Shown here in pieces: positions 11,415-22,418 of a stretch of DNA of 28,005 nucleotides (positions within the stretch are counted from its first letter, which is position 1; each line of letters begins with the position of its first letter). The notes below the pieces were generated by a model. It saw nothing but the letters and a program-made list of their open reading frames with translations. It was not told where the DNA came from and did not search any database. Origin of the DNA: Pigoraptor chileana (taxonomy: Eukaryota > Opisthokonta > Filasterea); contig CALSCR010003670.1 of the NCBI GenBank assembly GCA_943704495.1, positions 1 to 28,005 on the forward strand. Direction: 5' to 3'. The position numbers were made by a program, and so were the translations under genes.

Positions 11415-11611
11415 TCAGTACTCAAAATGCCTTAGGCATAAGCCCATCGACTCCAACAAGAGAGAGAGAGAGAGAGAGAGATGTAGGATTCAAGTCAGTG
11501 TCATAGGCGCTGTGCCCATGGACTCCACAGAGAGAGAGAGAGAGAAGAGACGTCTCTTAGGCGTTTGCCCATGTACTCCACGAGAAGAGAGACAGAGGGA
11601 GAGAGAGAGGC
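11285..11611 (+). repeat. Tandem array of core repeat and (AG)n, plus orientation
   Basis: Four units alternate with (AG)n or (GACA)-like tracts. Two units of a variant core start with CCTTCAGTACTCAAAA (about 11300-11338 and 11411-11460). One unit is identical over 48 bases to the window's first 48 (11482-11529). One decayed unit lies at about 11548-11583. All end in a version of GACTCCA(A)CAAG before the AG tract. The array sits between the 5' end of the ATAD2-type gene and the 3' end of the importin gene. Confidence 0.85.
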
Positions 11612-11656
11612 ATGCGGAGAGCGCGACACAAGCGACATTCATCAAGAGGCAGGGGT

Positions 11657-14600
11657 CTATTGGGGCGGATTGGCAAAGACAGCCTGCAGATGCGCCACCT
11701 CCTTCTCAGAAAGCATTGCGTAACATGCGTTCTTGAGTTCCTGGGGGGCGCCGCTTTCTATTTGGCGAAGAATGTTGCTGATACGGAGTTCGAGCTCGGG
11801 CTTGATGAGATCTGTCCCCAGCACGCCCGCAAATGCCTTGACAATGATAGGCAGCCGCTCGTTGCTCTTGCCGAGGGCATACACGTTGTTGCTGTTCCAG
11901 AAACAAACGGCAATGTTCATTAGGAGGATGCGCAAGAGATGCCACACAAACACCAACACACAACAACCCACACAACCCACACAGGTATATAAAGCAGCCA
12001 TGAACCAACCTTTCAATGAGCTCGCAGACATATGTGTAGACATGCGTGGCCTCCTCCTCGTCCATTGTAACAGGCAGCAGCGAAATGAACGACGGAAGTG
12101 CCTCCTCCGTGCCCTGGACGTACTTGCAAATCTTGCCGATTGCGCTCACCACATTCTCTGTGGCAGTGATCCATTCGTCCGTCCGCGCCTTAGGATCCGA
12201 CGCAATGGCAATGAGCTGCGGAAGCATGTCTGCGCAGGGTGCGGCAAAAAAAAAGAAATACAAAATGAAGAGAAAACAATAAATAAATAAAATAAAAATG
12301 AATGAGAAAAATATAAAAGAAATCAGCATGTATAAATATAAGTGACTTGCATTTGCATTTGTCCAACACAAGGAGAATGCCTCGCACATCCACACAGGCA
12401 GCAGGAGACTCACGTCGCAACATTTCGCCATAAGCCTGTCCGCCGTGCATGGCAGCGACACCGAGACCGTACACGGCGGCCTGGCGCACCTCGGCGTCGT
12501 CCTGCAGAGCATAGCCCGAGAGGTTGCCCAGGAAGAACGAGCTGTATCGAAATGACTCGGGTCCCGTGTACTCGATGAGGTCATCAAAGACGCAAAGCGC
12601 CCACTGATGGTCTGCCTTTGGCCTCGCCGGATCCTGCGCGGGGGGAGAAGGGGGGGGTGCGCACACACGCACACACAAGATAAGTTATGACGCGGGCCCA
12701 GTACAGGAGAGCCGGACGAAAATCCAAGACCACGTGACAGTCGGCTGCACGCATGGAATTCTATGCAAGGCCACCGTCGACAGAGAGAAGGGCGGGCACT
12801 CGCTCCCCTTCCATGCCCATCCAATACATGTCTCCCCAACCGAAACTATAAAAACAAAAATGAGCTAGGAAACCCACCAACATGGCAGCAAATTTGGGCA
12901 GCAAATGCTCAAATGTGGGCAAAAACAACGTCTTGTGCGACAAGAACAGGGCATGCATGAAGTCCGCAATCTGCGTGTGCAATACAACACAATAAATACA
13001 AAGACGGGTAAGCCAGCAACACACACGCGAGCACAGCACAGCCAGCACAAACTGAGAGTCTCTCATACGCAGCATTTGTGCTCACATACCGCTCGGAGAG
13101 TGTTGTTGTCAGCATCGTCCTCCAGGTCGGTCACATCTTTTGCCTGGTCATCATAGTCCTCGTCGCTAAAGTCTGCGGTGAACGACAAGAGACCATACAG
13201 CGCTCGTAAATGAGTGATACGAGGGGAAGGCACGTGCGTGCGGGCCTAGTGGCCATACCATCTCATCTTCACCAATAGCAACCAATATGGTAAGATAGCG
13301 CGCACATTCGACAAACGCCAATACATACACACACAAACGCATACATTGCATTATAGATGCTTGTACTCACTAAGTCGTTTGTTCGCTCGTTCGCTGTAGT
13401 TGTTGAGCTCGTTGTCAATGATCTGGGCCAGCTTCAATTGCTGCTCACTCGAGAGGCAGGGCTGGTCGAAAATTTCAATGCACTGCGAGTGCATATGAGT
13501 GCACAGCCACAAAACAGCACACAACAGCCCGGAAGTCAGTTGCAAGGCCAAACACAGGCACGTCAGGTCCCGAGCATCAACATCGACAACTACGCGGCTC
13601 AGCCATACCTGCGACATCGAATCGAGAAATTCACTGATGATCTCCAGGTCCTCCTCGGCCTCAATGATTGCGCTCATATCGCTGACAATGACGTTCCACT
13701 GAGCAGCGATGAAATCGGGGCCTGGGAGCACAAGGGGCAAGTAGGGGGCGCAGAGGACAGAGTGCATCACGCAGTCAGAGACGGTAGGACGCAGGTGTTG
13801 CACAGGGGCACTCGTGCCAACACCAGCCGCAACAACACAATGTGCAAGTCAACGCCATCGCCCTCGCCATGCGTACACCACCAACACAGCACAATAAGAC
13901 TATGCATGCCGACGTGCGCATGTGCATGCAGTCGAAGACTCACTCAAACCGCCTTCAATGGCAGCCTGGAGCAGGTATGGAAGCGACATGGCGGCGGCCT
14001 CACGAACACGTGCACGCGAAAAAGCAGGGGGGTGGTCAAGGAACACACAAGCACAGCAATATGTCCTCCATCGTTCAACGCCGTTCATGCTCAACTCCAA
14101 TGCACAACAACAATGCGGAAAACAAAACAGTACGGGGCGGATATCTTCGTGGAAGTAGAATTTGAGCAGAGGCACCATCACATTGAGGGTATCGGGCACA
14201 TACTGCGCAAACCCGCCCTTGAGTTCACGCGCAAAACACACAATCATCTCGCAGGCAGTATTTTTCTCCTCAAGCACCGATGTCTTAATGAACACACGCT
14301 GAGGAGTTCAACGGAGCGATGTCGGATCGATGGATGGATGGATGAATAAATGTTTGGTCACAAAACAAAAGGAAAAATAAGGGCAAGTCAGACAGCGAAC
14401 CCAGAGGGGCGGACAGCAAACCAGAGGCACATCCCGCAACGCAGCAAACCGCCACCAACCGTGTCCTCCTCCAGCCGGATCGACTCCCAGCCCTCCCTCT
14501 CCGTGCGCTCCGGTGCATTGCCGGGGACTGAGTCGTTCACAATCTCGCAGTCCGGCTCGAGCTTGGCCGTCTGGAGCAGCGGCGGAATAACCATAGGCAG

Positions 14601-17153
14601 ATACGGGATGAAATCGGCCCCCAAAATCTTGCAGATACGTGTCCACGCCGAGAGCATATATGACAACTGGGGGTCGTCGTTATCCAGGAGAGACGTGTCC
14701 TTGAGTATGTCCATCACGCGGACGGCCGCGGGAGCAAACTTCTCCTTTCCGACAGCGAGTCCAATGAGGCTGATGCATTCCATGGCCTTGCCACGCAGCA
14801 GCCGCTGGTCCGCTGCCCGCGCATGCTCGAGGAATGACGTCAGCACCGGAACAAACGTGTCATAGTAGTCGGCAAACGCGCGCCCAACGCGGTCGGCGAC
14901 CGTTGCAATCGTCGTGATCGTCTGCTCCTTCACAATTTGCCAATGGCTCTGCAGCATCGTGTACAGCTGCGCGAGAATCGGCTGAAGGTACGGTGTGACG
15001 TGATCGGGCCGTGCATTCTCGCAAAAGTTGACGACAGCAGCGGCCCCGTGGGCCTGCACGCGCGGGTTGGAGTCGGCCATAGCGTGCAGCAAAGCAGGAG
15101 CAATGTTCATGTGATAAGTCTTTTGAAAAATGCCGCCAAAATCGGTCGCCATCTGGCCAATAGCATTGCAAGTCGCATAACGCACACGCGGGTTGCTGTC
15201 CTGCAAAAAGGGGACGACGAGGTCCACAATTTTGCTCAGCTCGTTGCGCATCTGTGTGTTGCAGCCCTCACCGATGGCGGAGATTGCCATGAGGCCGGCG
15301 TGGCGCTCCTCCCACCGCTGGCTCTGGAGCATGGCGGGAATGACGCTGAACGCGACGGGCAGTAGCACGCGGCCGCCGAGTGCGCACGCAAGGCGGTCAA
15401 GCGCCTGCTCGCCGACAAACGCCCCCTCGTCAGATTCCTCGTCCTCGTCGGTGGAATTTGTCCAGGCGTCAAGGTCATCGTCCAGCAGCGTCATGAGCTG
15501 GAGACAGAGCGGAATGACAGCCGGCGCAAACGAGGCCGACTTGCGCACAAACCCATATTTGCTCTGATTCGCATATTCGGCAATGGACACGAGCAATTCA
15601 AGAGCAATGTAGCGTGTCTGCTCCGTGATAGCGTCGTTCTTCAGCATGATAATCTGCAGAGGAGGCGGATTGGCGGACTCTTGATAATGAGCGGACCATT
15701 CACTCGCGAATTTGAAAGCCACAAGGAACCAACAGAGGTGTGGAACAGCGCCGAAATCCTGTTCTCTGCAAGCACACTCACCGTTCCCATGGCCTGCACT
15801 GTGCTATCGAGAATCCCTTTGAAGAATAGGGGACGCTGAGCAAGCTCGACCACGTTCTCGAGGATTTGCAGTATAAACCCGTCCTCCCCAATCGTGACGA
15901 GATGGCTGACATTCTGTTGCACGGGGCGGCCAAGCACACACAACGACACAATATGAGCGCGAGTAAGGCGTCCGCACAATCTCAGGTGGGTGACAAACAA
16001 AGAGAGATATTCGTATCGCGCGAGACTGACCTTAAAGACAACATCCAGCAGATCGACAAGACGCAGCGGCCCCCAGTACTTTTCCACCTCCGCAAGGAGA
16101 AGGAAGGCGACGGTCGCTTTTGTCGACGCCACGCGCACCTGCAACTCGCACGCGCAATTAAGACACAGTAAGAGTGGGTGCACATTTAAGCAGTCCAGCA
16201 AGACAGCAAGCAGCATGTTTCACGACAGAATCAAGGGGCGGTCACAGGCACGTTGTGGACAAGACACACAGAGAGACTAAGATACCAAGCCACAAGTCCA
16301 TCGACTTCAACACAGACAGAGACACAGCGGCCATGCGCACCTTGACTTCAGCGTCCCCAAGCGTCCTGTAAAGCATTTCCTTGACGGTCACTGCATAGCG
16401 ATCGAGGCTATCACCAAACATATCCGGGGCGGCCTCAAACAGCCGGAGAGCGACCTCTCGCTCGATGGGGCTCGGCGATTTGCAGCAGTCGAACATGAAA
16501 GGGAGCAGCTCGATCCACGCGAGGTCCATCAACCGGAACACGCGCGACACGCAGTCGCACACCTTCCGCGCCACCTCCGCATTCTGTTCGGCCCTGATCG
16601 CCTGCAGAAGACCCACCTTGCACGACTGCTGCGCATCGGGGCTCATCAGCGTCCACACTGAGTCGTCGCCGACTGTCTGTGCAGCAATCCTTCTGAACGT
16701 GACCGCTGTCATTTTGCGAACCTGTCGATAAAATTGGCAAAGGCGGATCGGCCACAAAACCCAACAAATAAGGCACTCCACACTGCATCACACAGCCTAA
16801 CTACACAGCCGTCATATTCAATCAATGTCAACAGATAAAGCTTCCGCAACTGCCACGTACGTGAGGCTCCCCTGAGCGTTGCATGCCATGGACAAGGAGC
16901 GGAAGAAGGACATTTGGCTGCGACGATGCATTCTTGAAAACCTCCTCGGCGTGGTTGCGAACCTGGGGACACAACACAGCAGCACCGGAGTCAACATTAT
17001 TACAGCTTACGCAAGGACCAACTGCATAATACACACGAACGAGCATGATTATACGTTAATGTAGGACTTATTTTCCCAGCGCACCTCGTTGTTGTCATGC
17101 ATAAGGTCAATGATGGTTCCCTCAAACGAGCTCCATGCGCTGTCAAACTCCAT
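11657..17153 (-). CDS. IPO5: Importin-5 / karyopherin beta-3 (Kap121 type)
   Basis: This is a Ran-dependent nuclear import receptor built of HEAT repeats that carries ribosomal proteins and histones among other cargo. Fifteen exons (minus): 17153-17085, 16962-16861, 16721-16341, 16138-16031, 15913-15782, 15653-14460, 14298-14134, 13998-13944, 13721-13609, 13482-13371, 13172-13090, 12970-12878, 12633-12414, 12229-12010, 11891-11657. All are GT-AG and in phase, giving 1093 aa against about 1097 in human. Diagnostic stretches are an acidic loop followed by [124 protein letters not shown] and [12 protein letters not shown]. The ATG opens directly into the expected N-terminal HEAT helix (VRNHAEEVF). 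Intron 13 (12230-12413) is unusually T-rich on the coding strand. It is divergent from EPT1. Confidence 0.96.
16276..16326 (+). repeat. Decayed core-repeat copy inside an importin intron
   Basis: The stretch ending CAAGTCCATCGACTTCAACA followed by CAGACAGAGA aligns by eye with the variant unit at about 11430-11470 (AAGCCCATCGACTCCAACAA then AG repeats). It lies in intron 3 of the importin gene. The match is short and diverged, so the call is tentative. Confidence 0.45.
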
Positions 17154-18679
17154 TTTGCGCCTTGATTGGAGTGATCAACACTCGCAATCGACACAATCGA
17201 GGGTAGCCTAGTAACAACACAACCCAGTCGGTGCCAAAAATGCCACCAGCGAGCAGACAATCGGTTCTAATGCACGCACCCCACCCGCACTACATATTCG
17301 ATGGGCATTAGCGGAAGTTGCTGTACTTGTTGTGGAAAAGTGAACGGCCCCTCACCGTCAGACTTGCGTGTGTTTGTGCGGAGAGAGCAGTGTCAGTGTG
17401 GGGACACGAGGATTCCGTGCAGAGTGACAAGGACGATGGCTTGGTTTCGCGCAACTGGTGTTGTATGGGCGGTGTCTATGGGCGCGCCAATTTGGATCAC
17501 CACGTGCATATAGCACATCCGGGGTGGGATCCGCCTGAAACGTCCTCTGATTTGAGACTGCCATTCAGACAAAGCATAATAAGCCTCAGTTCGTCGGTTG
17601 AGCAGTCTGGCTACAGAATGCGCGGGCGAGCTCGGGGCCAGTCGCTGCGGAGTCCCAGCCACACTCGGCGGGCTCGGCTGAAACCGGGCACTCGGACTGA
17701 GTCGGCGCCGCTGACTGTCCTCCCCACGGCCCCATCCGCTCATGCTTGGCTCATAATTGCTCTGAGTAATGTCTCCCAAGCGGCTTGTCAACGGCGGAAG
17801 CCTAATACGAATTCCGCGACCACTCTATTGGCGGCATCTCCAGTCGGCCGTGTCTCAGTGCCGCGCTGGCAAAGCGATGACTACAGTTTCGGCCTCCGTA
17901 CCCGCGCATAATCCTATTGATGCGCCGGTGCCCGCCAGGCGGAGTGATCCGGCAGTAAGCAAACAGCAAGTGACGGTTTTGTCTTTGGGCTCTGCCCAGC
18001 CCGGACTAGATTTGGACTAAAAATATAGACGGCGAAAAAAACGGCAGACAGCGATGCGTATGTTATAGCCGTCAGTCGTACCCGTTTAGTCTCAACAGCA
18101 CTGGCCCGGCGTCACCACGTCAAATCTGCAGCCGTCGCGTGCCGACAGTGACTGCCCACTGACTCGGCGCGGCCGGGCATAAGACTGCGACGACGCCCTC
18201 ATTTGCTCGGATTGCTGAACATATTTCATATGTTTGAAATTTTACAAATTGTAATGCATAACCGTCTTTTTCTACAGCAGCTAATTACTTTCGCACGTTC
18301 CACTGCACCTGGTCAGTCTTCTGCTCATTATGGTCTATGCGCTGTGCCGTGTTCAGTTGGGGTACCGCGCCGTTGCCCCGGCACTGGGCGGCACGCTGCC
18401 GTTGATTACTCAGTGGCGGGACGGTGAAAGAATACCAAAGTTGGATATGTGGGGATATAGAACCTAAATAAGGCCTTAATGTAAATTAAATATCCATATA
18501 TGACGTGCCCTTGGTGTCGTGCTTCCGCAGCCACAAAACACAGTGGGATAATCACGGTTGGTAAAATGGGGATGGAGATCCACCGTAAGGAGGCTGTGGT
18601 TTGAATAGCAAACACAAACAGATAGACCTCTCTGTCACTTTCCGGATTCGCTAACGTCCGGTTATACTTTCTCGTCGTC
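17154..18679. other. Divergent intergenic spacer between importin-5 and EPT1
   Basis: Both flanking genes start here in opposite directions. An inverted CCAAT box (ATTGG 17165-17169) lies just upstream of the importin start. A GC-rich stretch at about 17620-17730 repeats the word CTCGG several times, and GGCGCGGCCGGG follows near 18160. From about 18200 the DNA turns AT-rich up to the EPT1 start. A plus-strand frame of 197 codons (17318-17911) has no recognisable domain, and I do not call it a gene. Confidence 0.5.
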
Positions 18680-20366
18680 ATGGCGATTCTCACCGCCTCG
18701 GACCTTGCTGGGTTCTCCCAGTACAAGTACAGCAGTAAGGACACGGTGCGTGTTCGTCAACTCGATGCTTGTCGTGCTGCCACAGGCGCACCTCCTCGCA
18801 GCTTGCTTTGCAATAATGCTGTGCACTTGCCCTGTGTGATGCTTTCCGCTTCCTGCTGACGCTGGCCGCAATACACCCACCTATGCGCAGTCACCGCTCT
18901 CAAACTACATTATGCACCCGTTTTGGGATGCGTTTGTCAAGATCCTTCCCCGCTGGCTTGCTCCGAATCTGATGACATTCTCGGGGTTCCTCCTGCTTCT
19001 GCTGAACTTTATGCTGCTTTGTGTGTTTGATTGGGACTTCCGCGTGGCCTTCGACGAAGACCCTTTCCTTGTGCCGTCATGGGTGTGGTTCACGTGCGGT
19101 ATCTCGCATTTTCTGAGCCATACTCTGGATGGCGCTGACGGCAAGCAAGCGCGTCGCACGGGCAGTAGCACACCCCTGGGCGAGCTCATGGTAAGTGTTT
19201 GTCAAGAAGCAGTTCCATCTGCGCATGCATTTTGGAGTGCGCCGCCACGAGGCCCAAAGAGACGCTTTAGCATTTGCACTGAACCCTTTGTGCCGTGCCA
19301 TTGCGAACACCGCTGCATCAGGACCATGGATGCGACAGCATGGCGGCGTGGCTCATGTTCCTCAGCCTCCTCTCGCCGCTTGGCGTGGCCGATAACCCGT
19401 GGCAGCTCTTTTGGATTCTCAATGGCGTCATGCTCGCATTCTACTGCACGCATTGGGAGAAATACATCACCGGCGTGCTCTTCCTGCCCTGGGCATATGA
19501 CCTGAGCCAAATCATTATCACCGTGGTCTTCATCGTCAGCGGATTTTACGGCACGCATCTGTGGACGTTTCGTCTCGACTTTTTGCCGTACGAGCCCACC
19601 ATCATTCAACTTTTCAAGATCACTACGGCAGGTGGCATTGCTCTGCAACAGCTGCAGAGCCTCTACAACATCTACGTGAGCCCGATCCGTCGTTGGGGTC
19701 TGCGGGACTCGATGACACCGCTTGTGGCACTCGCACTCCATTATGCATCGTTTGCCGCGTGGGTTCTAATTTCGCGCGCCGACGTCCTTCACAACCACAC
19801 CCGCATGCTGTACACGGCAATGGGCCTCGTGTTCTCCGCAATGACGGTGAGTATTGCCCACCCTGCTCTGTGAGCTGCTGCGTAGCCATGTGCGTGTCTA
19901 CGCCGTCCTATGTGCAATCAACCCCTGATTGCTCCGATTGGCACCCTGTGTGTGTGCAGTGCGGGCTGATTGTGAGCCAAATGACGGGCCGCAAGCACAA
20001 CCCATTCGACCTCAACGACCCGTCGTCGTGGCTGCTGTGCGTCATGCCCTTTGTTGTCTTCTCCCTCTGGGCATTCCGTGCTTCCCCCGCCACTGAAGTC
20101 GCGGTCCTTCACGGCCTTGTCGCTGGCGCCACTGTCGTGTGGACTCTCTATTTTTTTGGCGTGGTGGGTTTATTGTTCGGTTTGCATTGTCCATGAAGCT
20201 TCCAGTCCCTTCGTGTAGCCGTTGTGCCAACTGATGGTGCGTTTACGACCGGCATCAACAGGTGTCGGACATATGCAAGCACCTCCGCATCTACCTCTTT
20301 TCCATCACCTCGCGACCGACTAGCAGCAAGCTTGCCGTGTCGGCCAAGAAGCGCCTCGTCAATTAA
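18680..20366 (+). CDS. EPT1: Ethanolaminephosphotransferase 1 (CDP-alcohol phosphotransferase)
   Basis: The enzyme transfers phosphoethanolamine from CDP-ethanolamine to diacylglycerol, the last Kennedy-pathway step to phosphatidylethanolamine, in the ER/Golgi membrane. Five exons: 18680-18745, 18891-19190, 19322-19846, 19960-20163, 20262-20366. They give 399 aa, the usual length for the family. The CDP-alcohol phosphotransferase signature is intact across the exon 2/3 junction ([11 protein letters not shown] then PLGELM, DHGCDS), with both Asp pairs present. [46 protein letters not shown] and [20 protein letters not shown] match the EPT1/SELENOI branch better than CEPT1/CHPT1. Multiple hydrophobic segments are evident. 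Unlike vertebrate SELENOI, which reads a UGA as selenocysteine near its end, this gene ends at an ordinary TAA and shows no such extension. Substrate choice within the family is inferred. Confidence 0.93.
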
Positions 20367-20619
20367 TGGTTTACGGTTCTTTTTTCACAGCCATGCACAC
20401 GTATAAATACAAGTCCTCTAGACTCCCGATATTATTATCGCAGATACTCAGACAGTATATTTTTCATTCAAAAAAGCCAAACGCACGCACGCAAACGCAC
20501 ACAGTAAAAGACATCATTCACAGGCGTGACGGGCATCCGGCGCCCGTCAAGCCAGAAACGATACACTGATTATTCCCACTTCAAGGCGCAATATACATGC
20601 ACACACGTATGCAGCGCGC
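20367..20619. other. Short convergent gap between EPT1 and HMG-CoA synthase
   Basis: The 3' ends of the two genes face each other across 253 bases, so their 3' untranslated regions must share or nearly share this space. It is A/T-rich at about 20440-20480 and CA-rich at about 20480-20505. No gene is seen. Confidence 0.6.
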
Positions 20620-22155
20620 TCACTTTGCCTTGCAGCTGTATGCGCGGCGGTACTTGGCGTCGACCTTCTCAAGGTACCACGTGCCAGGGAAAAGAGCCTC
20701 GACACTACCAACGGGGGTGTAGTTGGCGAGGTTGTGGGTTTCGTCTCGCAACTGCATCGTGCTTTCAAACTCGCGGGGGTCCACGTAACGGCGCGATTCC
20801 AGCCGCGTGCGCACGTCCTCCATCCGCTCGCAGAGGGGCGCAACTTCGGCCTGCTCAGCAAATCGCACGGAAAACATCGACGAGGCCAGCCCTGATCCAT
20901 AGGAGAAGAGGATGGCGCGCTTGCCTGCAAGCTGCGCGGGCGTCTGCGTGACAAGAAGGGACGCCAGGCCGCCGTACAGTGACGCCGTGTACATGTTGCC
21001 CAGTTGCTTCGAGAGGAGCGTCGACGGAATCACCCGCTCGTTGTACAGCTGATCGCTCAGACGCACAAACACCTGCTCCACCTCACGGTCGCCGTATGTG
21101 TTCTCCAGGCGGGCGGCGCGAAGGTGCTCGGGGACGCCCGCAAACTGCGGTGCCTGGGGATCCCGCAAGAAGTCGTTGAAGAGCAGCCGCCCAAAGCTCT
21201 TCTGGACCAGCTTGTTGAACGGCGAGTGAAACACGTAGTAGTCGGACTGCGAGACGTCAAAGCGGACGCCACCCTTCGACCGCTGCGCCGCCTTGGCACC
21301 ATACCGTTCATACGACTTGTCCAACGCGCGGAAATAGCACTCGATCGACAGTTTGCCGTCGACTTCGGGATACTCAGACTCGAGCTTAGGCTTGTAAAAG
21401 TCATACACATGCTCCATATGCGAGGCGCGGAGTCCTGCATGTCCATAAAGAGATTGTGCATGCTTAGCATACGATGCGAGCCAGTTGCATAATAAAGCCG
21501 CGTGCTCGAGTACATTAGACATCGAAGGGGATCTCTTAACAATAACGGCTGTGCTATTCAAGGCACACAACTCACCGCGCTCAATGACCAGGGGGGCGTT
21601 GGGGCCGACCAGCATCGCGACAGCCCCTGCACCGCCCGTGGGACGCGCATTGCCCTCGGCGTAAACGGCAATGTCGGCGGCGACCACGAGTCCGTATCGG
21701 CCGTCCCATGCGCTGCTCTCCACCCACGCGAGCGTGTTGAAGAGAGCCGCAGTGCCGCCGTAGCACGCGTTGGTGGTCTGCACGCCCTCAACGTCCGTGT
21801 TGCCGCTCTCGGTAAACAGCTGCATGAGCACTGTCTTGACGCTCTTGGACTTGTCGATAATGGTCTCCGTGCCCACCTCGAGACGGCCAATGTCTGCGTA
21901 AGAAATGTTGAACTTTTCGACAAGCGACTGGACGGCTGTGAGACAGATCGAGTTGATGTCCTCACGATCCGTGCAGAAGGCCATGTTCGTCTGCCCAAGG
22001 CCGATTGTATACTTGCCCGCACCTGCGCCGTCAAACTCCTCCAGCTTGGTCTGGTTGACGCATGTCGCCGGAAAGTAGACTTCCATCGCAATGATGCCGA
22101 CATTCTCGGGCCATGCCGTGCGTTGGTCGCCGTTGGTCGCCATGGAGCCGGTCAT
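20620..22155 (-). CDS. HMGCS1: Hydroxymethylglutaryl-CoA synthase
   Basis: The enzyme condenses acetyl-CoA with acetoacetyl-CoA to HMG-CoA, the committed step feeding the mevalonate/sterol pathway. Two exons (minus): 22155-21576 and 21434-20620, with a phase-1 intron of 141 nt that splices ERG to LRASHMEHVYDFYKP as in animal genes. The protein is 464 aa. Catalytic residues are in place: Glu97 (VGTETIID), Cys131 (TNACYGG) and His263 (YYVFHSPFNK). Other family blocks are GRYGLVVAADIAVYAEGNARPTG-like sequence in exon 1, and GNMYTASLYGGLASLL and FSYGSGLASS in exon 2. I start at the ATG of MTGSMATNG. The frame is also open for 66 codons upstream to an ATG at 22353; that leader does not look like a typical mitochondrial presequence, so the shorter cytosolic form is preferred but not proven. 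The gene lacks the longer C-terminal tail of human HMGCS1 (520 aa). Confidence 0.96.
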   Translation of the reverse strand: MTGSMATNGDQRTAWPENVGIIAMEVYFPATCVNQTKLEEFDGAGAGKYTIGLGQTNMAFCTDREDINSICLTAVQSLVEKFNISYADIGRLEVGTETIIDKSKSVKTVLMQLFTESGNTDVEGVQTTNACYGGTAALFNTLAWVESSAWDGRYGLVVAADIAVYAEGNARPTGGAGAVAMLVGPNAPLVIERGELCALNSTAVIVKRSPSMSNVLEHAALLCNWLASYAKHAQSLYGHAGLRASHMEHVYDFYKPKLESEYPEVDGKLSIECYFRALDKSYERYGAKAAQRSKGGVRFDVSQSDYYVFHSPFNKLVQKSFGRLLFNDFLRDPQAPQFAGVPEHLRAARLENTYGDREVEQVFVRLSDQLYNERVIPSTLLSKQLGNMYTASLYGGLASLLVTQTPAQLAGKRAILFSYGSGLASSMFSVRFAEQAEVAPLCERMEDVRTRLESRRYVDPREFESTMQLRDETHNLANYTPVGSVEALFPGTWYLEKVDAKYRRAYSCKAK

Positions 22156-22418
22156 CTTACTTTCTCTGTTGTCAATCTTGTGCTGCTCTGGATCTTGTCT
22201 TGCGTGTTTTCTCTTCGTACTTTGGCAGTGCATCTCGCTGTTTTTTAACCGCCGTGCATCCGCTTCAGGCGCTTCTGTGAGCAATTCTGTGTGTGATGAC
22301 GCCGCAGCGCTTGAGGAAGGCCATAAATTGGAAAACGGGGTGAAAAGTGGCATGATTTGGCCTCTATTTCAAATTGAGACCCACCGGCGTGTCCGCACTC
22401 ACGCATGAGCCGAAACAG

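Noticed and set aside
13357-14349. 330-codon plus-strand frame
   Set aside because: It runs antisense through several importin-5 exons and introns and encodes low-complexity sequence; the minus-strand exons are phase-consistent and conserved.
17318-17911. Plus-strand open frame of 197 codons between importin-5 and EPT1
   Set aside because: No recognisable domain or motif, arginine/serine-rich composition typical of random GC-rich DNA, an overlapping frame on the other strand, and location in a divergent promoter region.
21502-22248. 248-codon frame opposite HMG-CoA synthase
   Set aside because: It is an antisense shadow of a GC-rich coding exon; the sense strand encodes an unmistakable HMG-CoA synthase with all catalytic residues.
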